From: Methylobacter sp. | GTDB taxonomy: Bacteria > Pseudomonadota > Gammaproteobacteria > Methylococcales > Methylomonadaceae | Direction of reading: 5' to 3' | DNA length: 64,000 bases | Assembly: GCF_023227905.1 (NCBI RefSeq) | Contig: NZ_JALOCF010000010.1 | Span: 43,514 to 107,513, forward strand | In this document: positions 9,415-18,566 of the stretch, in pieces | Position numbering within the stretch: the stretch's first letter is position 1 | Layout: each line of letters opens with the position of its first letter | Translations under genes and position numbers: made by a program | The notes under the pieces: generated by a model | Told to the model about the DNA's origin: nothing | Database searches by the model: none | What the model saw: the letters and a program-made list of their open reading frames with translations, nothing else

Positions 9415-9445
9415 CCATGAGCTGTGGCGCTTCCGCCACCCATGG
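9415..9445 (+). promoter_or_regulatory. Hairpin in the ftsH leader
   Basis: GTGGCG (9424-9429), the tetraloop CTTC and CGCCAC (9434-9439) form a perfect stem. It is extended by CCATG (9415-9419) and CATGG (9441-9445) after a small internal loop. It ends 11 bases before the ftsH ribosome binding site, so it could modulate ftsH translation or be an attenuator between sigma and ftsH. A regulatory role is inferred only from position. Confidence 0.45.
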
Positions 9446-9467
9446 CAGTCGTAACCAGGAGATACAC

Positions 9468-11381
9468 ATGAAAAAATATTTGTTCAATATTTTGATTTTT
9501 GGCGTTGTTATTGTCGGAGGATATTTGATCTACGACCGCGTCCGCTCTACGCCACCGGCAATTGATACCCTGGCTTACTCAGATTTTATCAGTAAGGTAA
9601 AGCATGGGCAGGTTGAGCGCGTGGAAGTGTCCGGTCAGCAGCTTGGCGTTCGAACTTCCGACGGGCAAAGCTACCTGACCTTCAATCCCGGCGATGGGCA
9701 TTTAATTGACGATCTGTTAACTGCGGGCGTTCAGATAAGAACAGTTCCACCCGAGCAGGAAACATTGCTGATGAGAATCTTCATCTCCTGGTTTCCAATG
9801 CTGTTAATGATCATTGTGCTCATTATTTACATGCGCAGAGTGCAAGGCGGCATGGGCGGCGGCGCTTTTGGCAAGAGCAAGGCCAAAATGCTTGAAGAAG
9901 ACAAAATGACCGTTACCTTCCGAGACGTTGCCGGTTGTGAAGAAGCCAAAGAAGACGTCGCCGAACTGGTTGATTTTTTGGCCGATCCGCAGAAATTCCA
10001 AAAGTTGGGCGGACAAATACCTCGCGGCATATTAATGGTCGGCCCGCCTGGCACCGGTAAAACCCTGATTGCCAGAGCCATCGCCGGTGAAGCAGGCGTA
10101 AAGTTTTTTACCATTTCGGGTTCGGATTTTGTCGAAATGTTTGTCGGTGTCGGTGCGTCGAGAGTCAGGGATATGTTTGCCCAGGCTAAAGAACACGCGC
10201 CCTGTATTATCTTCATTGACGAGATTGACGCGGTCGGTCGCCAGCGGGGCGGTCCAGGTGTGGGGGGCGGCAATGACGAGCGGGAGCAAACTCTCAATCA
10301 ATTGCTGGTGGAAATGGATGGGTTTAACGGCAATGAAGGCGTTATCGTTATCGCCGCCACCAACCGCGCCGATGTACTGGATAAAGCCTTGCTCAGGCCG
10401 GGACGTTTCGACCGCCAGGTCAATGTCGGCCTGCCCGATGTGCGCGGCCGCGAGCAAATACTGAATGTGCATATCAAAAAAGTGCCGGCAGCCGCCGATG
10501 TCGAATTGGAATATATTGCCAAAGGAACCCCCGGTTTTTCGGGCGCCGATCTTGCCAATGTCGTCAATGAAGCCGCTCTGTTTGCCGCTCGTTCGAACAA
10601 ACAGGAAGTCAGCATGACCGATCTTGAAAAAGCCAAGGATAAAATCCTGATGGGCGCAGAACGGCATACCATGATCATGACCGAAGAGGACAAACTGCTG
10701 ACCGCATACCATGAAGCCGGGCATTGCATTGTCGGGCAAATGTCGCCTGACCATGATGCTGTTTATAAAGTCAGCATCATGCCCAGAGGCATGGCCTTGG
10801 GCATCACCATGTTTCTGCCCGACAGAGATCAATACAGCGCCAGCAAACGCAAACTGGAAAGCCAGATTGCCAGCTTATTTGGCGGCAGACTTGCGGAATT
10901 GATGATTTACGGGGGAGACCGGGTAACCACGGGCGCGTCGAATGATATTGAGCGCGCCACAGAGCTGGCGCGCAACATGGTTACGCGTTGGGGCTTATCC
11001 GATAAACTCGGCCCATTGGTGTATGGTGAAGAAAGCGGCCGGCCGTTTATGGGACATCCCGGCGCTCAAGGCAGTTCCGTATCCGATAATGTTGCGCAGC
11101 TTATTGATGAGGAAATCCGCTCAGTGATAGACCGCAACTATCATCGGGCTGAAACTATCTTGCAGGAAAACATCGATATCCTGCACAAAATGGCCGATGC
11201 CTTGGTGAAATGGGAAACCATAGACCGCCTGCAAATTGAGGATTTAATGGCCGGCAAAGATCCTCGTCCGCCTATGGACGACGGTAATTCAGCGAGCAAG
11301 ACTTCGGAGTCGGGCAGCGAAGTAAAAAGGATAGCTGATGAGAAAGCAATTAGCCCGAACAAGCATGCCGGACAAGTTTGA
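9468..11381 (+). CDS. ftsH: ATP-dependent zinc metalloprotease FtsH
   Basis: 637 residues from the ATG at 9468, which is preceded by AGGAG; an upstream in-frame ATG at 9417 lacks such a site. Two membrane segments (about 5-22 and 104-122) flank a small periplasmic domain. The AAA module has Walker A GPPGTGKT (192-199), Walker B IIFIDEIDAVGRQRG and the second region of homology ATNRADVLDKALLRPGRFDR. The zinc protease motif HEAGH lies near residue 415. FtsH degrades unassembled membrane proteins and regulators such as sigma-32 and LpxC. Usually ftsH sits with rlmE and folP; here it follows a sigma factor, so it may be a second copy. Confidence 0.95.
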   Translation: MKKYLFNILIFGVVIVGGYLIYDRVRSTPPAIDTLAYSDFISKVKHGQVERVEVSGQQLGVRTSDGQSYLTFNPGDGHLIDDLLTAGVQIRTVPPEQETLLMRIFISWFPMLLMIIVLIIYMRRVQGGMGGGAFGKSKAKMLEEDKMTVTFRDVAGCEEAKEDVAELVDFLADPQKFQKLGGQIPRGILMVGPPGTGKTLIARAIAGEAGVKFFTISGSDFVEMFVGVGASRVRDMFAQAKEHAPCIIFIDEIDAVGRQRGGPGVGGGNDEREQTLNQLLVEMDGFNGNEGVIVIAATNRADVLDKALLRPGRFDRQVNVGLPDVRGREQILNVHIKKVPAAADVELEYIAKGTPGFSGADLANVVNEAALFAARSNKQEVSMTDLEKAKDKILMGAERHTMIMTEEDKLLTAYHEAGHCIVGQMSPDHDAVYKVSIMPRGMALGITMFLPDRDQYSASKRKLESQIASLFGGRLAELMIYGGDRVTTGASNDIERATELARNMVTRWGLSDKLGPLVYGEESGRPFMGHPGAQGSSVSDNVAQLIDEEIRSVIDRNYHRAETILQENIDILHKMADALVKWETIDRLQIEDLMAGKDPRPPMDDGNSASKTSESGSEVKRIADEKAISPNKHAGQV

Positions 11382-11529
11382 AGTGTGCTTATGCAGGCAT
11401 TATTTGTTAAATAAAGCCTAACGGAATCATTGCATTGCGGTAACCAAGCCGTGCCCAAACAGCTTTTGGCGAAGTTGCTGCAATGCTTCTCTACTACGGA
11501 TCAAGATGATCTTTGGCTTTGCAAATAAT

Positions 11530-11563
11530 GCCTTCGCTTGTCGTTTTTAAGTCAAGCGAAGGC
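11530..11563. terminator. 11-bp stem hairpin downstream of ftsH
   Basis: GCCTTCGCTTG (11530-11540) and CAAGCGAAGGC (11553-11563) form a perfect stem around a 12-base loop, about 150 bases after ftsH. It may be the ftsH transcript end, though a T-rich tract does not follow directly. Confidence 0.45.
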
Positions 11564-11845
11564 TCAGTTGCTTTATTTTGAGAGCATCAAACTTTGCAGA
11601 ATAACTTGATCTGTTGATTTGTCTGTTGGATTCTTATTTGATATTGGATAAGTTTTGAGGCCAATTTATCCTTCCTATTAGCTCCTAATTCAGCAATTTT
11701 AGTTTTAGTCTCAAGAAAGTCTATTGACTCATAGGGCTGTGAGTGCACTTAGCCCCGTTGCGTTAACATAAAAGTAAGCCATTGTTCGATGGCTCTTCCG
11801 CTAATTTACTTCACTATATAAGCCGCCAGCCAGTATGGACGGCAT

Positions 11846-11886
11846 AAACCCAAACCCAAACCCAAACCCAAACCCAAACCCAAACC
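11846..11886. repeat. Telomere-like AAACCC hexamer array
   Basis: Six perfect AAACCC units (11846-11881) plus a partial seventh, ending at AAACC. Such a short perfect array would be expected to slip during replication. It lies in a non-coding gap. Confidence 0.9.
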
Positions 11887-12325
11887 GGGAAACGACGGCA
11901 GGCAATAAACCGGTGCGTTGTTGCATGACTAGAGCAATTCTCCAATTCACCGTCAAGCGAACTTGAACGCTTTCTCTGGCCGTGCCCGCATGGACAGAGC
12001 CTGAGCCAGAGTCTCCGTTAGGACGAAAATTAAGCAATGCTTAACTTTTCGCCGCTAGGATGAGCCTGAGTTTTTTACCATTGGGATGAACCCGGATTTG
12101 CCAGTAACAGAATCGTAGTTTGGATTCTATTAGCGATGTTCCCATCTCATGTTAATACCCTCACAGTACACGCCCAAAAGACTACGCCTTCAAAACTGAA
12201 TGGGCTTTTTTAAAAGTGCCGTATCTGGTTTTGCCTCATGTAGTCTTTTATCTGAAATCAATAGCTACCGGCGATTGCAACAATTCGTCCGTAGATTTTA
12301 TTTTGTAATGTATGAGATTTAATTT

Positions 12326-13876
12326 ATGAATAAGAACAATATGATGAGAAGCCTTTCTTCTTTCATACTCATATCAACCATTACTGTCACAAGCACCGCC
12401 GGTGCCTTTGAAGTAGGGAGTGATGTCCCTGTGGGCGATAACCCAAGCTCCGTAGCCGAGGGTGATTTTAACGGAGATCAAAAACGGGATCTCGTCGTTA
12501 CTAATTTTAACGATAACACTATCTCAGTGTTGCTAGGTAACGGTAATGGCGATTTTCAATTACCGACTAAATTTAGTGTAGGGTCTAGCCCGAGGCTGGT
12601 GCGTTCATCAGACCTGAATGCTGATAGCAAGTCCGACCTGGTCGTAGCCAATCAGGGCAGTAATAACCTTTCAGTGTTGTTAGGAGTCGGCGACGGTACC
12701 TTTAAAGCGGTCAACTACGCAGCCGGTATCTCTCCCTTTTCATTCATATTGGCCGATTTCAATCGTGACAAGATCTTGGACGTTGCGGTTGCCAACTATA
12801 CAGCCAATACCATCTCCTTACTCCAGGGAAAGGCTGGCGGAGGCTTTCTGCCGCCATCGACTCTCGCAGTGGGTTACCGGCCCAGCTCAATCGCTAACGG
12901 CGACTTCAATAACGATGGTTTGGTCGACCTTGCCGTTGCAAACTATGGGGGGGGCTCGGTCACGGTTCTATTGGGTAATGGAGCAGGCAAATTTTATAAA
13001 AAAACCAATTTGATTATTGGCTCGGGCCCTTTTGCTATCACCGCAAACGACTTTAACGGGGATAAAAATATCGACCTGGCTGTCACAAAATCCAAGAGTG
13101 ACAAAATTTCCATACTGCTAGGCAAAGGCAATGGCTATTTCCTCCCCGAGCGTCAACTGGCCGTCGGCAATAACCCCAAGGCAATAGAAAGCGCAGACTT
13201 TGATGGAGACGGCGCAATTGACATCGCGGCAGCCCGTTTCTCAAACGCTACTTTATCGGTGCTGCCGGGAAAAGGTGATGGTACTTTTTCAGCTCGTGAA
13301 ACCTATCCCGTAGGCAACGGCCCTTCTGCCATTGCCGTGCGTGATTTTGATGGTGACCAGCGCCTTGATCTGGCAGTTGCCAATCAGAACGACGGCAGTG
13401 TATCGCTTTTGTATGGCGAAGTTCCTTCGGATTCGGCTGTTACTTCTCCCGATGTCCAGCCGCCTACTACCCCAACGTCTCCCAGCACGGACATAGCAGC
13501 GCTAGAGCAGAGTGTTTTTCAGCAGATTAACGCCTATCGTATCTCTCAGGGGCTGCCGGCACTAACGCTGAATGCGACTATCAGTGAGCAAGCGCGGATT
13601 CATAGCCGGAATATGGCATCAGGGACAGTCGCTTTTGGACACACGGGTTTCGAAACCCGCATTCAAACGATAGCGCAAACCATTTCCTATAGAAGCGTAA
13701 GCGAAAACGTAGCGGCTAATAGAGGCTATAGCGACCCGGCGGCTACAGCCGTGGCAGGATGGCTGAACAGTCCAGGGCATCATGCCAATATTGTCGGCAA
13801 TTACCGATTGACAGGAATCGGCGTGGCGAAAAGTAGCACGGGGCAGGTTTATTTTACCCAGATATTCTGGAATTGA
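12326..13876 (+). CDS. Secreted FG-GAP/VCBS-repeat protein with C-terminal CAP domain
   Basis: 516 residues. An N-terminal signal peptide (cleavage near TSTAGA-FEV, residue 28) is followed by about seven repeats of roughly 48 residues. Each repeat has a calcium-loop-like DxNxDxxxD core, for example DFNGDQKRDLVV, DFNNDGLVDLAV and DFDGDGAIDIAA; this is the FG-GAP/VCBS beta-propeller type. After a Pro/Thr-rich linker (about 367-385) comes a CAP/SCP-like domain (SVFQQINAYRISQGLPAL ... HSRNMASG ... SENVAAN ... SPGHHANIVGNY) with the usual His/Glu pattern. Bacterial CAP domains occur in extracellular proteins of uncertain activity. The fusion suggests a calcium-dependent surface or extracellular binder. 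It stands alone. Confidence 0.9.
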   Translation: MNKNNMMRSLSSFILISTITVTSTAGAFEVGSDVPVGDNPSSVAEGDFNGDQKRDLVVTNFNDNTISVLLGNGNGDFQLPTKFSVGSSPRLVRSSDLNADSKSDLVVANQGSNNLSVLLGVGDGTFKAVNYAAGISPFSFILADFNRDKILDVAVANYTANTISLLQGKAGGGFLPPSTLAVGYRPSSIANGDFNNDGLVDLAVANYGGGSVTVLLGNGAGKFYKKTNLIIGSGPFAITANDFNGDKNIDLAVTKSKSDKISILLGKGNGYFLPERQLAVGNNPKAIESADFDGDGAIDIAAARFSNATLSVLPGKGDGTFSARETYPVGNGPSAIAVRDFDGDQRLDLAVANQNDGSVSLLYGEVPSDSAVTSPDVQPPTTPTSPSTDIAALEQSVFQQINAYRISQGLPALTLNATISEQARIHSRNMASGTVAFGHTGFETRIQTIAQTISYRSVSENVAANRGYSDPAATAVAGWLNSPGHHANIVGNYRLTGIGVAKSSTGQVYFTQIFWN

Positions 13877-13973
13877 ACCTCCCTTAGCGAGACAATGAGC
13901 TCTGTAGATTCGGCCTGAAACAGTCTAAATATCGGAAGTTTCAGATCAAACAAGAAGTAGGGATATCAGTACA

Positions 13974-14000
13974 GTGGGCAAAGCTTTACCGCTTGCCCAC
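13974..14000. terminator. 8-bp stem hairpin after the CAP gene
   Basis: GTGGGCAA (13974-13981) and TTGCCCAC (13993-14000) pair perfectly about 100 bases after the stop at 13876. Probably the transcript end, but no T run is visible. The rest of 13877-14218 shows nothing else. Confidence 0.45.
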
Positions 14001-14218
14001 CATTTCCATTAAATAATGATTGGCAGAAAAAAGCTGTCCTTTCCCGGCGATTCTGTGCAGTTAAAGCTTAAAGCCGGGTAAAGACCAATTGCTCGTAAAA
14101 AAGCCTGAAAACGAAGCCGGCTTTTATGAGTTGGAACCTCGCAGTAGGCTAATGCCACTGTTCCAGCCAGGCATGTTGTTTTTTGCCGCCCTCACTTTTT
14201 ATTGCAATGGTGAACTTC

Positions 14219-14443
14219 ATGACTTCAAAAAAAATAGACCTGACAGAGGCCGATTTACCCAAAGCCTGCAACTACATAGCCAAACAGTTTGCCGCGCATA
14301 GCTGGTGGCCGACAGAACAACCGGGCGAAGCCAAGCGTGAATTTGAGTTAATGAAAGGCAGCGTAACCGCCTTGAATGTCTGGTGCGAGCGATGGCTGGA
14401 TGAAGGGCAATGCAGAAAAATGGAAAACGAGCTTCGATCGTAG
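14219..14443 (+). CDS. Small hypothetical protein
   Basis: 74 residues from an ATG at 14219 (MTSKKIDLTEADLPKAC...). The composition is that of a folded soluble, mostly helical protein with several Trp residues (HSWWPTEQPGEAKREFELM, ALNVWCERWLDEGQ). No family is recognised. No ribosome binding site is obvious and an in-frame upstream extension to 14183 is possible. The charged and aromatic composition favours a real gene, but only moderately. Confidence 0.5.
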   Translation: MTSKKIDLTEADLPKACNYIAKQFAAHSWWPTEQPGEAKREFELMKGSVTALNVWCERWLDEGQCRKMENELRS

Positions 14444-15019
14444 TCGGATGGGTCGGGAGCCCAAAGCAGGCGCTCCCGACATTCCAAACATACTGAGATG
14501 GTCCTGAAAACCGACCCACTCGTTACATTTATTGTGTTGCCGGGCAAGGGCAAAATTGCAAGAAGACGGCACGCGGCCTACAAGCGAACCGCCCGCACAC
14601 AGGTTTACATCTTGAGTACAGTTACTACATTTTTCGACCGGAGTCACCGAATAGGCCGTGGTCTGCGGATTTGGTCGAATAGCATTCAGACAGGTTAAGG
14701 TTTTTCTACCCGCCCAATGGGGACTGCTTCCGCAAAGGCGGATGTGGTTATGAATAACGCCTAAAAGAATAATCTGATTTTCTCATTGCGTCCGCCGTAA
14801 TAGACTTGCCTACAAGAAGGGAAAAGACCAGCTCAGCGTAAAATCGACATCTTTAGCGTTTAAATTTAAAACACCGAAGCGTAACACCGCCCCGGTAATC
14901 CGTAACACCGACGTCATAGTTATTCGCACTTTGCGAAACAGGGTGCAATAGATTTTAGCCGTATTGCACCCTACGTATTGCGCCTTAACTGGACAGATTC
15001 TATCTCCTTGATAAACCTC
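14444..15019. other. Intergenic region with an inverted repeat
   Basis: 576 bases without a convincing gene. GGGTGCAATA at 14941-14950 is repeated inverted at 14962-14971 with an 11-base loop, a REP-like palindrome just before the 3' end of the next, minus-strand gene. Nothing else is recognised. Confidence 0.4.
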
Positions 15020-15202
15020 CTAAGCGCCTTTCGGGCCTGCAAACCACCAAATTATCAGACCGACAACGGGCAGTAACAAAATTAAAAGCACCCATAAAAT
15101 TTGCGATCCAGTTGTAGCGCCGCTTTTTACGATGCTAATAATGGCCCAGATGTCCAGCACAAGTACGATAAAACCTAAAAAACCGCCGACTTCAATATCC
15201 AT
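15020..15202 (-). CDS. PLDc_N-domain small membrane protein
   Basis: 60 residues from the ATG at 15202, chosen because a perfect AGGAGG (complement at 15206-15212) lies 4 bases upstream; an in-frame ATG further up at 15223 lacks one. Two hydrophobic segments flank a short loop, and the end WVLLILLLPVVGLIIWW is the typical PLDc_N (phospholipase-D nuclease N-terminal) pattern, also seen in bacteriocin-immunity-like proteins. Here it stands without any PLD domain. Function unknown; inner membrane expected. Confidence 0.82.
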   Translation of the reverse strand: MDIEVGGFLGFIVLVLDIWAIISIVKSGATTGSQILWVLLILLLPVVGLIIWWFAGPKGA

Positions 15203-15522
15203 ATGTCCTCCTAACAGGTTCATGGGTAATAGATAAACTATTCTTCATCAATTTCAGACTCTACGCTTAATACTGGACCTGGTCTGTACGGTAGCGTCCA
15301 TTGCTCATCTTTCATCATTTTTTAAGCATTCTTTAACTGATAGGTCTATACCAGTAATTAGTGAGCCGTTTTAAAAGGTCTGTATCGGCTTGTGTATTTT
15401 CAATAAACGATTAGATTGGATGTCTATTAGACAACTTACTCTTGCTATAGAGTGACAGGACTGGCGACCCAGCGTTACAGTGGAAAAATCGAAGGCGGTT
15501 CGCATTTCCAGATAACAGGCTG

Positions 15523-16968
15523 CTAGAGTCCGCCCATCAGCATGTATTTCATACTCACGAACTCGTCGAGGCCGTGGCGCGAGCCTTCGCGGCTAAAGCC
15601 GGATTCCTTCACGCCGCCGAAAGGAACCGTTTCCGTCGAAATCATCCCTTCATTGATGCCGATCATGCCCGACTCCAGCGCCTCGGCGACACGCCACACG
15701 CGGCCGATGTCGCGTGCGTAAAAATAGGCGGCCAACCCGAACGGCGTAGCATTGGCGAGCCGGATCACCTCATCTTCCGTCGAAAATCGCACCAGCCCGG
15801 CGACAGGGCCGAATGTTTCCTCCTGCATCATCAGCATGTGCGGCGTCACGCCGGTCAGCACCGTCGGCTCATAAAACGTGCCTCCCAGCGACGCCGGTTT
15901 TCCGCCCAACACCAGCTTTGCGCCCTGGGCTACAGCGTCCAGCACATGCCGCTCCACTTTCTGAATTGCCTTGGCATTGATGAGCGGGCCTTGCGTCACG
16001 TCGCTTTCCAGCCCGTTGCCGAGTTTGAGCTTGCCCACTTCCATCCTGAGTTTGGCGGTAAAGGAATCGAAAATGCCGTTCTGCACAAAAACGCGATTGG
16101 CGCACACGCAGGTCTGGCCCATGTTGCGGAATTTGCTGGCCATCAGTCCCTGGGCGGCCTTGTCGAGATCGGCGTCGTCGAACACGATGAAGGGCGCGTT
16201 GCCGCCGAGTTCCAGCGCCACTTTCTTGACCGTCCCCGCCGCCTGCCGCATCAACTGCTTGCCGACCTCGGTCGAGCCGGTGAAGGTGATGGCGCGTACC
16301 GAAGGATTGGCGGTCAGCTCCTCGCCCACGATAGCAGACCGTGATGTGGTGATGACATTGAGCACGCCCGGCGGCAGGCCTGCCTGCTGCGCCAGTTCAG
16401 CCAGCGCGAGCGCCGACAGCGGCGTCTCTCCGGCCGGTTTACAGACGATTGTGCACCCGGCGGCCAGTGCCGGAGCGATTTTTCGCGCAATCATCGCCAT
16501 CGGGAAATTCCATGGCGTGATCGTGGCGACCACGCCCAACGGCTGCCGGATCACCACGATGCGCGCATCCAGCTTGTGCGACGGGATGGTTTCGCCGTAA
16601 AGGCGCTTGGCCTCCTCGGCGAAAAACTCGACGAAGCTTGCGCCATAGGCAATTTCGCCCCGCGCTTCAGTCAACGGCTTGCCTTGTTCCTGCGTCAAAA
16701 GCCGCGCCAGCTCTTCGGTATGCTCAGTGATAAGATCGAACCAGCGGCGCAAGATTTTGCTGCGTTCCTTGGGCAACAGCTTGCTCCACACAGGAAAAGC
16801 GCGCTGTGCCGCCGCAATGGCCGCGCGTGTCTCGTCGCATCCCATATCAGGAACTTGGCCGATTACCGCGCCGGTGGCAGGATTGGTCACGGACAGTGCA
16901 GGCGTCCCCACCCACGCGCCGTCGATGAGGCACTGGTTTTTAAGCAAACTGGCAGAAAAAGTCGGCAT
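15523..16968 (-). CDS. gabD: NAD(P)-dependent succinate-semialdehyde dehydrogenase
   Basis: 481 residues from the ATG at 16968, which has GAGGAG about 7 bases upstream; the frame extends further but without support. It is a full aldehyde dehydrogenase: TPWNFPMAMIARKIAPALAA, the FTGSTEVGKQLM cofactor motif, the general-base Glu in LELGGNAPFIVFDDAD and the nucleophile Cys in MGQTCVCANRVFV, the doublet-Cys context typical of GabD. It oxidises succinate semialdehyde to succinate, closing a GABA-shunt-like route; other short semialdehydes are possible. Divergent from the acyl-CoA-dehydrogenase-like gene, with about 330 bases between. G+C looks higher here than in the flanks, which may mean acquisition together with the next two genes. 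Confidence 0.88.
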   Translation of the reverse strand: MPTFSASLLKNQCLIDGAWVGTPALSVTNPATGAVIGQVPDMGCDETRAAIAAAQRAFPVWSKLLPKERSKILRRWFDLITEHTEELARLLTQEQGKPLTEARGEIAYGASFVEFFAEEAKRLYGETIPSHKLDARIVVIRQPLGVVATITPWNFPMAMIARKIAPALAAGCTIVCKPAGETPLSALALAELAQQAGLPPGVLNVITTSRSAIVGEELTANPSVRAITFTGSTEVGKQLMRQAAGTVKKVALELGGNAPFIVFDDADLDKAAQGLMASKFRNMGQTCVCANRVFVQNGIFDSFTAKLRMEVGKLKLGNGLESDVTQGPLINAKAIQKVERHVLDAVAQGAKLVLGGKPASLGGTFYEPTVLTGVTPHMLMMQEETFGPVAGLVRFSTEDEVIRLANATPFGLAAYFYARDIGRVWRVAEALESGMIGINEGMISTETVPFGGVKESGFSREGSRHGLDEFVSMKYMLMGGL

Positions 16969-17300
16969 GGCATTCTCCTCGCAGCAGGTTGTTTGAGGCG
17001 AGTTTACGCTTGTGAAATCAAAAAGAAAGGGGAACGCTCGGTTCAGAAGCACTCTTTAGGTATTAATCGGTAGCGCCAAGCTTTCAGCGATTTCACTTCA
17101 TCGAAAAAGCCCCAACTATCATGACCGTCCTGGACACCAACGAGGATATAAGTGAATGGTTGGTTTAATGAGATGAAACGCTTTTTCTTACGGAGCCTGT
17201 AGTCGTTTCCATAAACTATTTAAGGTTATTGTATAATCCGACTTAGGCAGGCAGTGGGTTTGGCGCCTGAATCGATAACGATGTAAACAAAGGAGACTTA

Positions 17301-18470
17301 ATGTCCACAACAGATAGCCTTTTAACAGCCATTCGAAAAATCGAACCGATTATCCGGCAGTACGCCCCTGATGCAGAACGCGACCGGAAGCTGGCTGCAC
17401 CCGTAGCCAAAGCGATGCACCAGGCGGGGCTTTACCGCTTATGGCGTCCCAAGGCATTCGGCGGCTTCGAGCTTGATCCGGTCTCCGGTTTCCGCATTAT
17501 CGAAGCAGTCTCGCGTATCGACAGCGCCGCAGGCTGGAATCTGCAAATCGCCGTCGCCCATGATATGTTCGCGCCCTGGTTTGGCGATCAGGCCGCGCAG
17601 GAGATTTTCAATGCCGACGCGATCCCGGTCGGCGCCTTCAACCCCGTGCGCAAAGCCGTTCCGGTCGCAGGCGGTTATCGCATCTCAGGGCGCACGTCTT
17701 TCGTGAGCGGCGCGCACCATGCCACGGCGTTTATCGGCTTTGCCCATATTTACGATGGCGACAAGCTGCGCGTGGATACCAACGGCATGCCCGAGACGCG
17801 GCTGATCGCGGTTCCCGCGTCCGAGGCCGATATTATCGACAACTGGAACACCATGGGCATGCGCGGCAGCGGCAGCCATGACGTCGACATGCAAGACGTG
17901 TTCATCCCCGAGCACTGGGCCGCGCCGTGGGGACCGCTGGAGAATCCGGGCAGCGCCTATCAAGGGCCGCTTTACCGGCTGACGGTCTGGCCGGCGATCG
18001 CGGCTTTGGTCGCACCGGCGCTCGGCATCACACGCGCGGCCATCGATGAAGCGTCAGAGCTCATCATCAACAAGACGCCGGCGTACGGCGTGAAAGCGCT
18101 CAAGGATAATGCTGTCGTGCAATCGCAGCTCGCGCAGGCCGAAGCCAAGCTCGGCGCCAGCCGTGCGTTTTTCTTTAACGCGTTTGAGGAAGCCTGGCAG
18201 GAAGCCGTCGCCGGCAGACCCATCACCGTAGCGTTGAAAGGCCGCATGCAACTGGCGATGACCCATGCCACGCTCGAATGCGCCAAGGCCGTAAGCCTCA
18301 TCCACGAGATCGCCGGCGCTTCGGGCATTCGCGAGGAGTATGCTTTTGAGCGATACTTCCGCGACATTCACGTCATCACGCAGCACGGTTTTTTGAGCGC
18401 GAGCAAGCTGGAGTCGATCGGGCAAATTTTGCTTGGGCTTGATCCCGAGTGGCCGTTTTTCCGGTTCTAA
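17301..18470 (+). CDS. Acyl-CoA-dehydrogenase-fold flavoprotein (group D hydroxylase-like)
   Basis: 389 residues, preceded by AAAGGAG. The fold is that of acyl-CoA dehydrogenases (AGLYRLWRPKAFGGFELDP, SRIDSAAGWNLQIA, GYRISGRTSFVSGAHHATAF, NTMGMRGSGSHDVDM). The pattern fits the branch that includes reduced-flavin-dependent monooxygenases such as HpaB/HsaA/DszC-like enzymes more than true fatty acyl-CoA dehydrogenases. It would act with FMNH2 or FADH2 from a separate reductase, which is not visible here. The substrate is unknown. A methyltransferase gene follows after about 95 bases on the same strand. Confidence 0.8.
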   Translation: MSTTDSLLTAIRKIEPIIRQYAPDAERDRKLAAPVAKAMHQAGLYRLWRPKAFGGFELDPVSGFRIIEAVSRIDSAAGWNLQIAVAHDMFAPWFGDQAAQEIFNADAIPVGAFNPVRKAVPVAGGYRISGRTSFVSGAHHATAFIGFAHIYDGDKLRVDTNGMPETRLIAVPASEADIIDNWNTMGMRGSGSHDVDMQDVFIPEHWAAPWGPLENPGSAYQGPLYRLTVWPAIAALVAPALGITRAAIDEASELIINKTPAYGVKALKDNAVVQSQLAQAEAKLGASRAFFFNAFEEAWQEAVAGRPITVALKGRMQLAMTHATLECAKAVSLIHEIAGASGIREEYAFERYFRDIHVITQHGFLSASKLESIGQILLGLDPEWPFFRF

Positions 18471-18566
18471 GCGAGAGATGCAGGCCGCATTTTGACACTA
18501 TCTGAGAAACGGCCAGCTATTATGATAGACATTAGAAATAGTAATTTAATAACTCAAGGGGCACGT

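Larger units (their letters stand above)
11382..12325. other. 944-bp intergenic region with a hairpin and a hexamer array
   Basis: No convincing gene. The stretch contains a hairpin at 11530-11563 and an AAACCC array at 11846-11886. A 78-codon minus-strand frame across the array encodes a Phe-Gly run created by the repeat and shows no family resemblance. The last 100 bases before 12326 should hold the promoter of the FG-GAP/CAP gene. Confidence 0.4.

Noticed and set aside
10032..10832. Long minus-strand frames opposite ftsH
   Set aside because: Opposite-strand shadows of a highly conserved gene; Met/His/Asp-rich composition from reversed codons.
11801..12037. Minus-strand 78-codon frame with a Phe-Gly run
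   Set aside because: The FG run is produced by the AAACCC array; the rest has no family resemblance and no ribosome site.
14089..14301. 70-codon frame overlapping the small gene at 14219
   Set aside because: Composition is poor and the overlapping frame reads better as protein.
15574..16600. Plus-strand frames of up to 256 codons opposite gabD
   Set aside because: High-G+C shadow frames; the aldehyde dehydrogenase on the minus strand is unmistakable.
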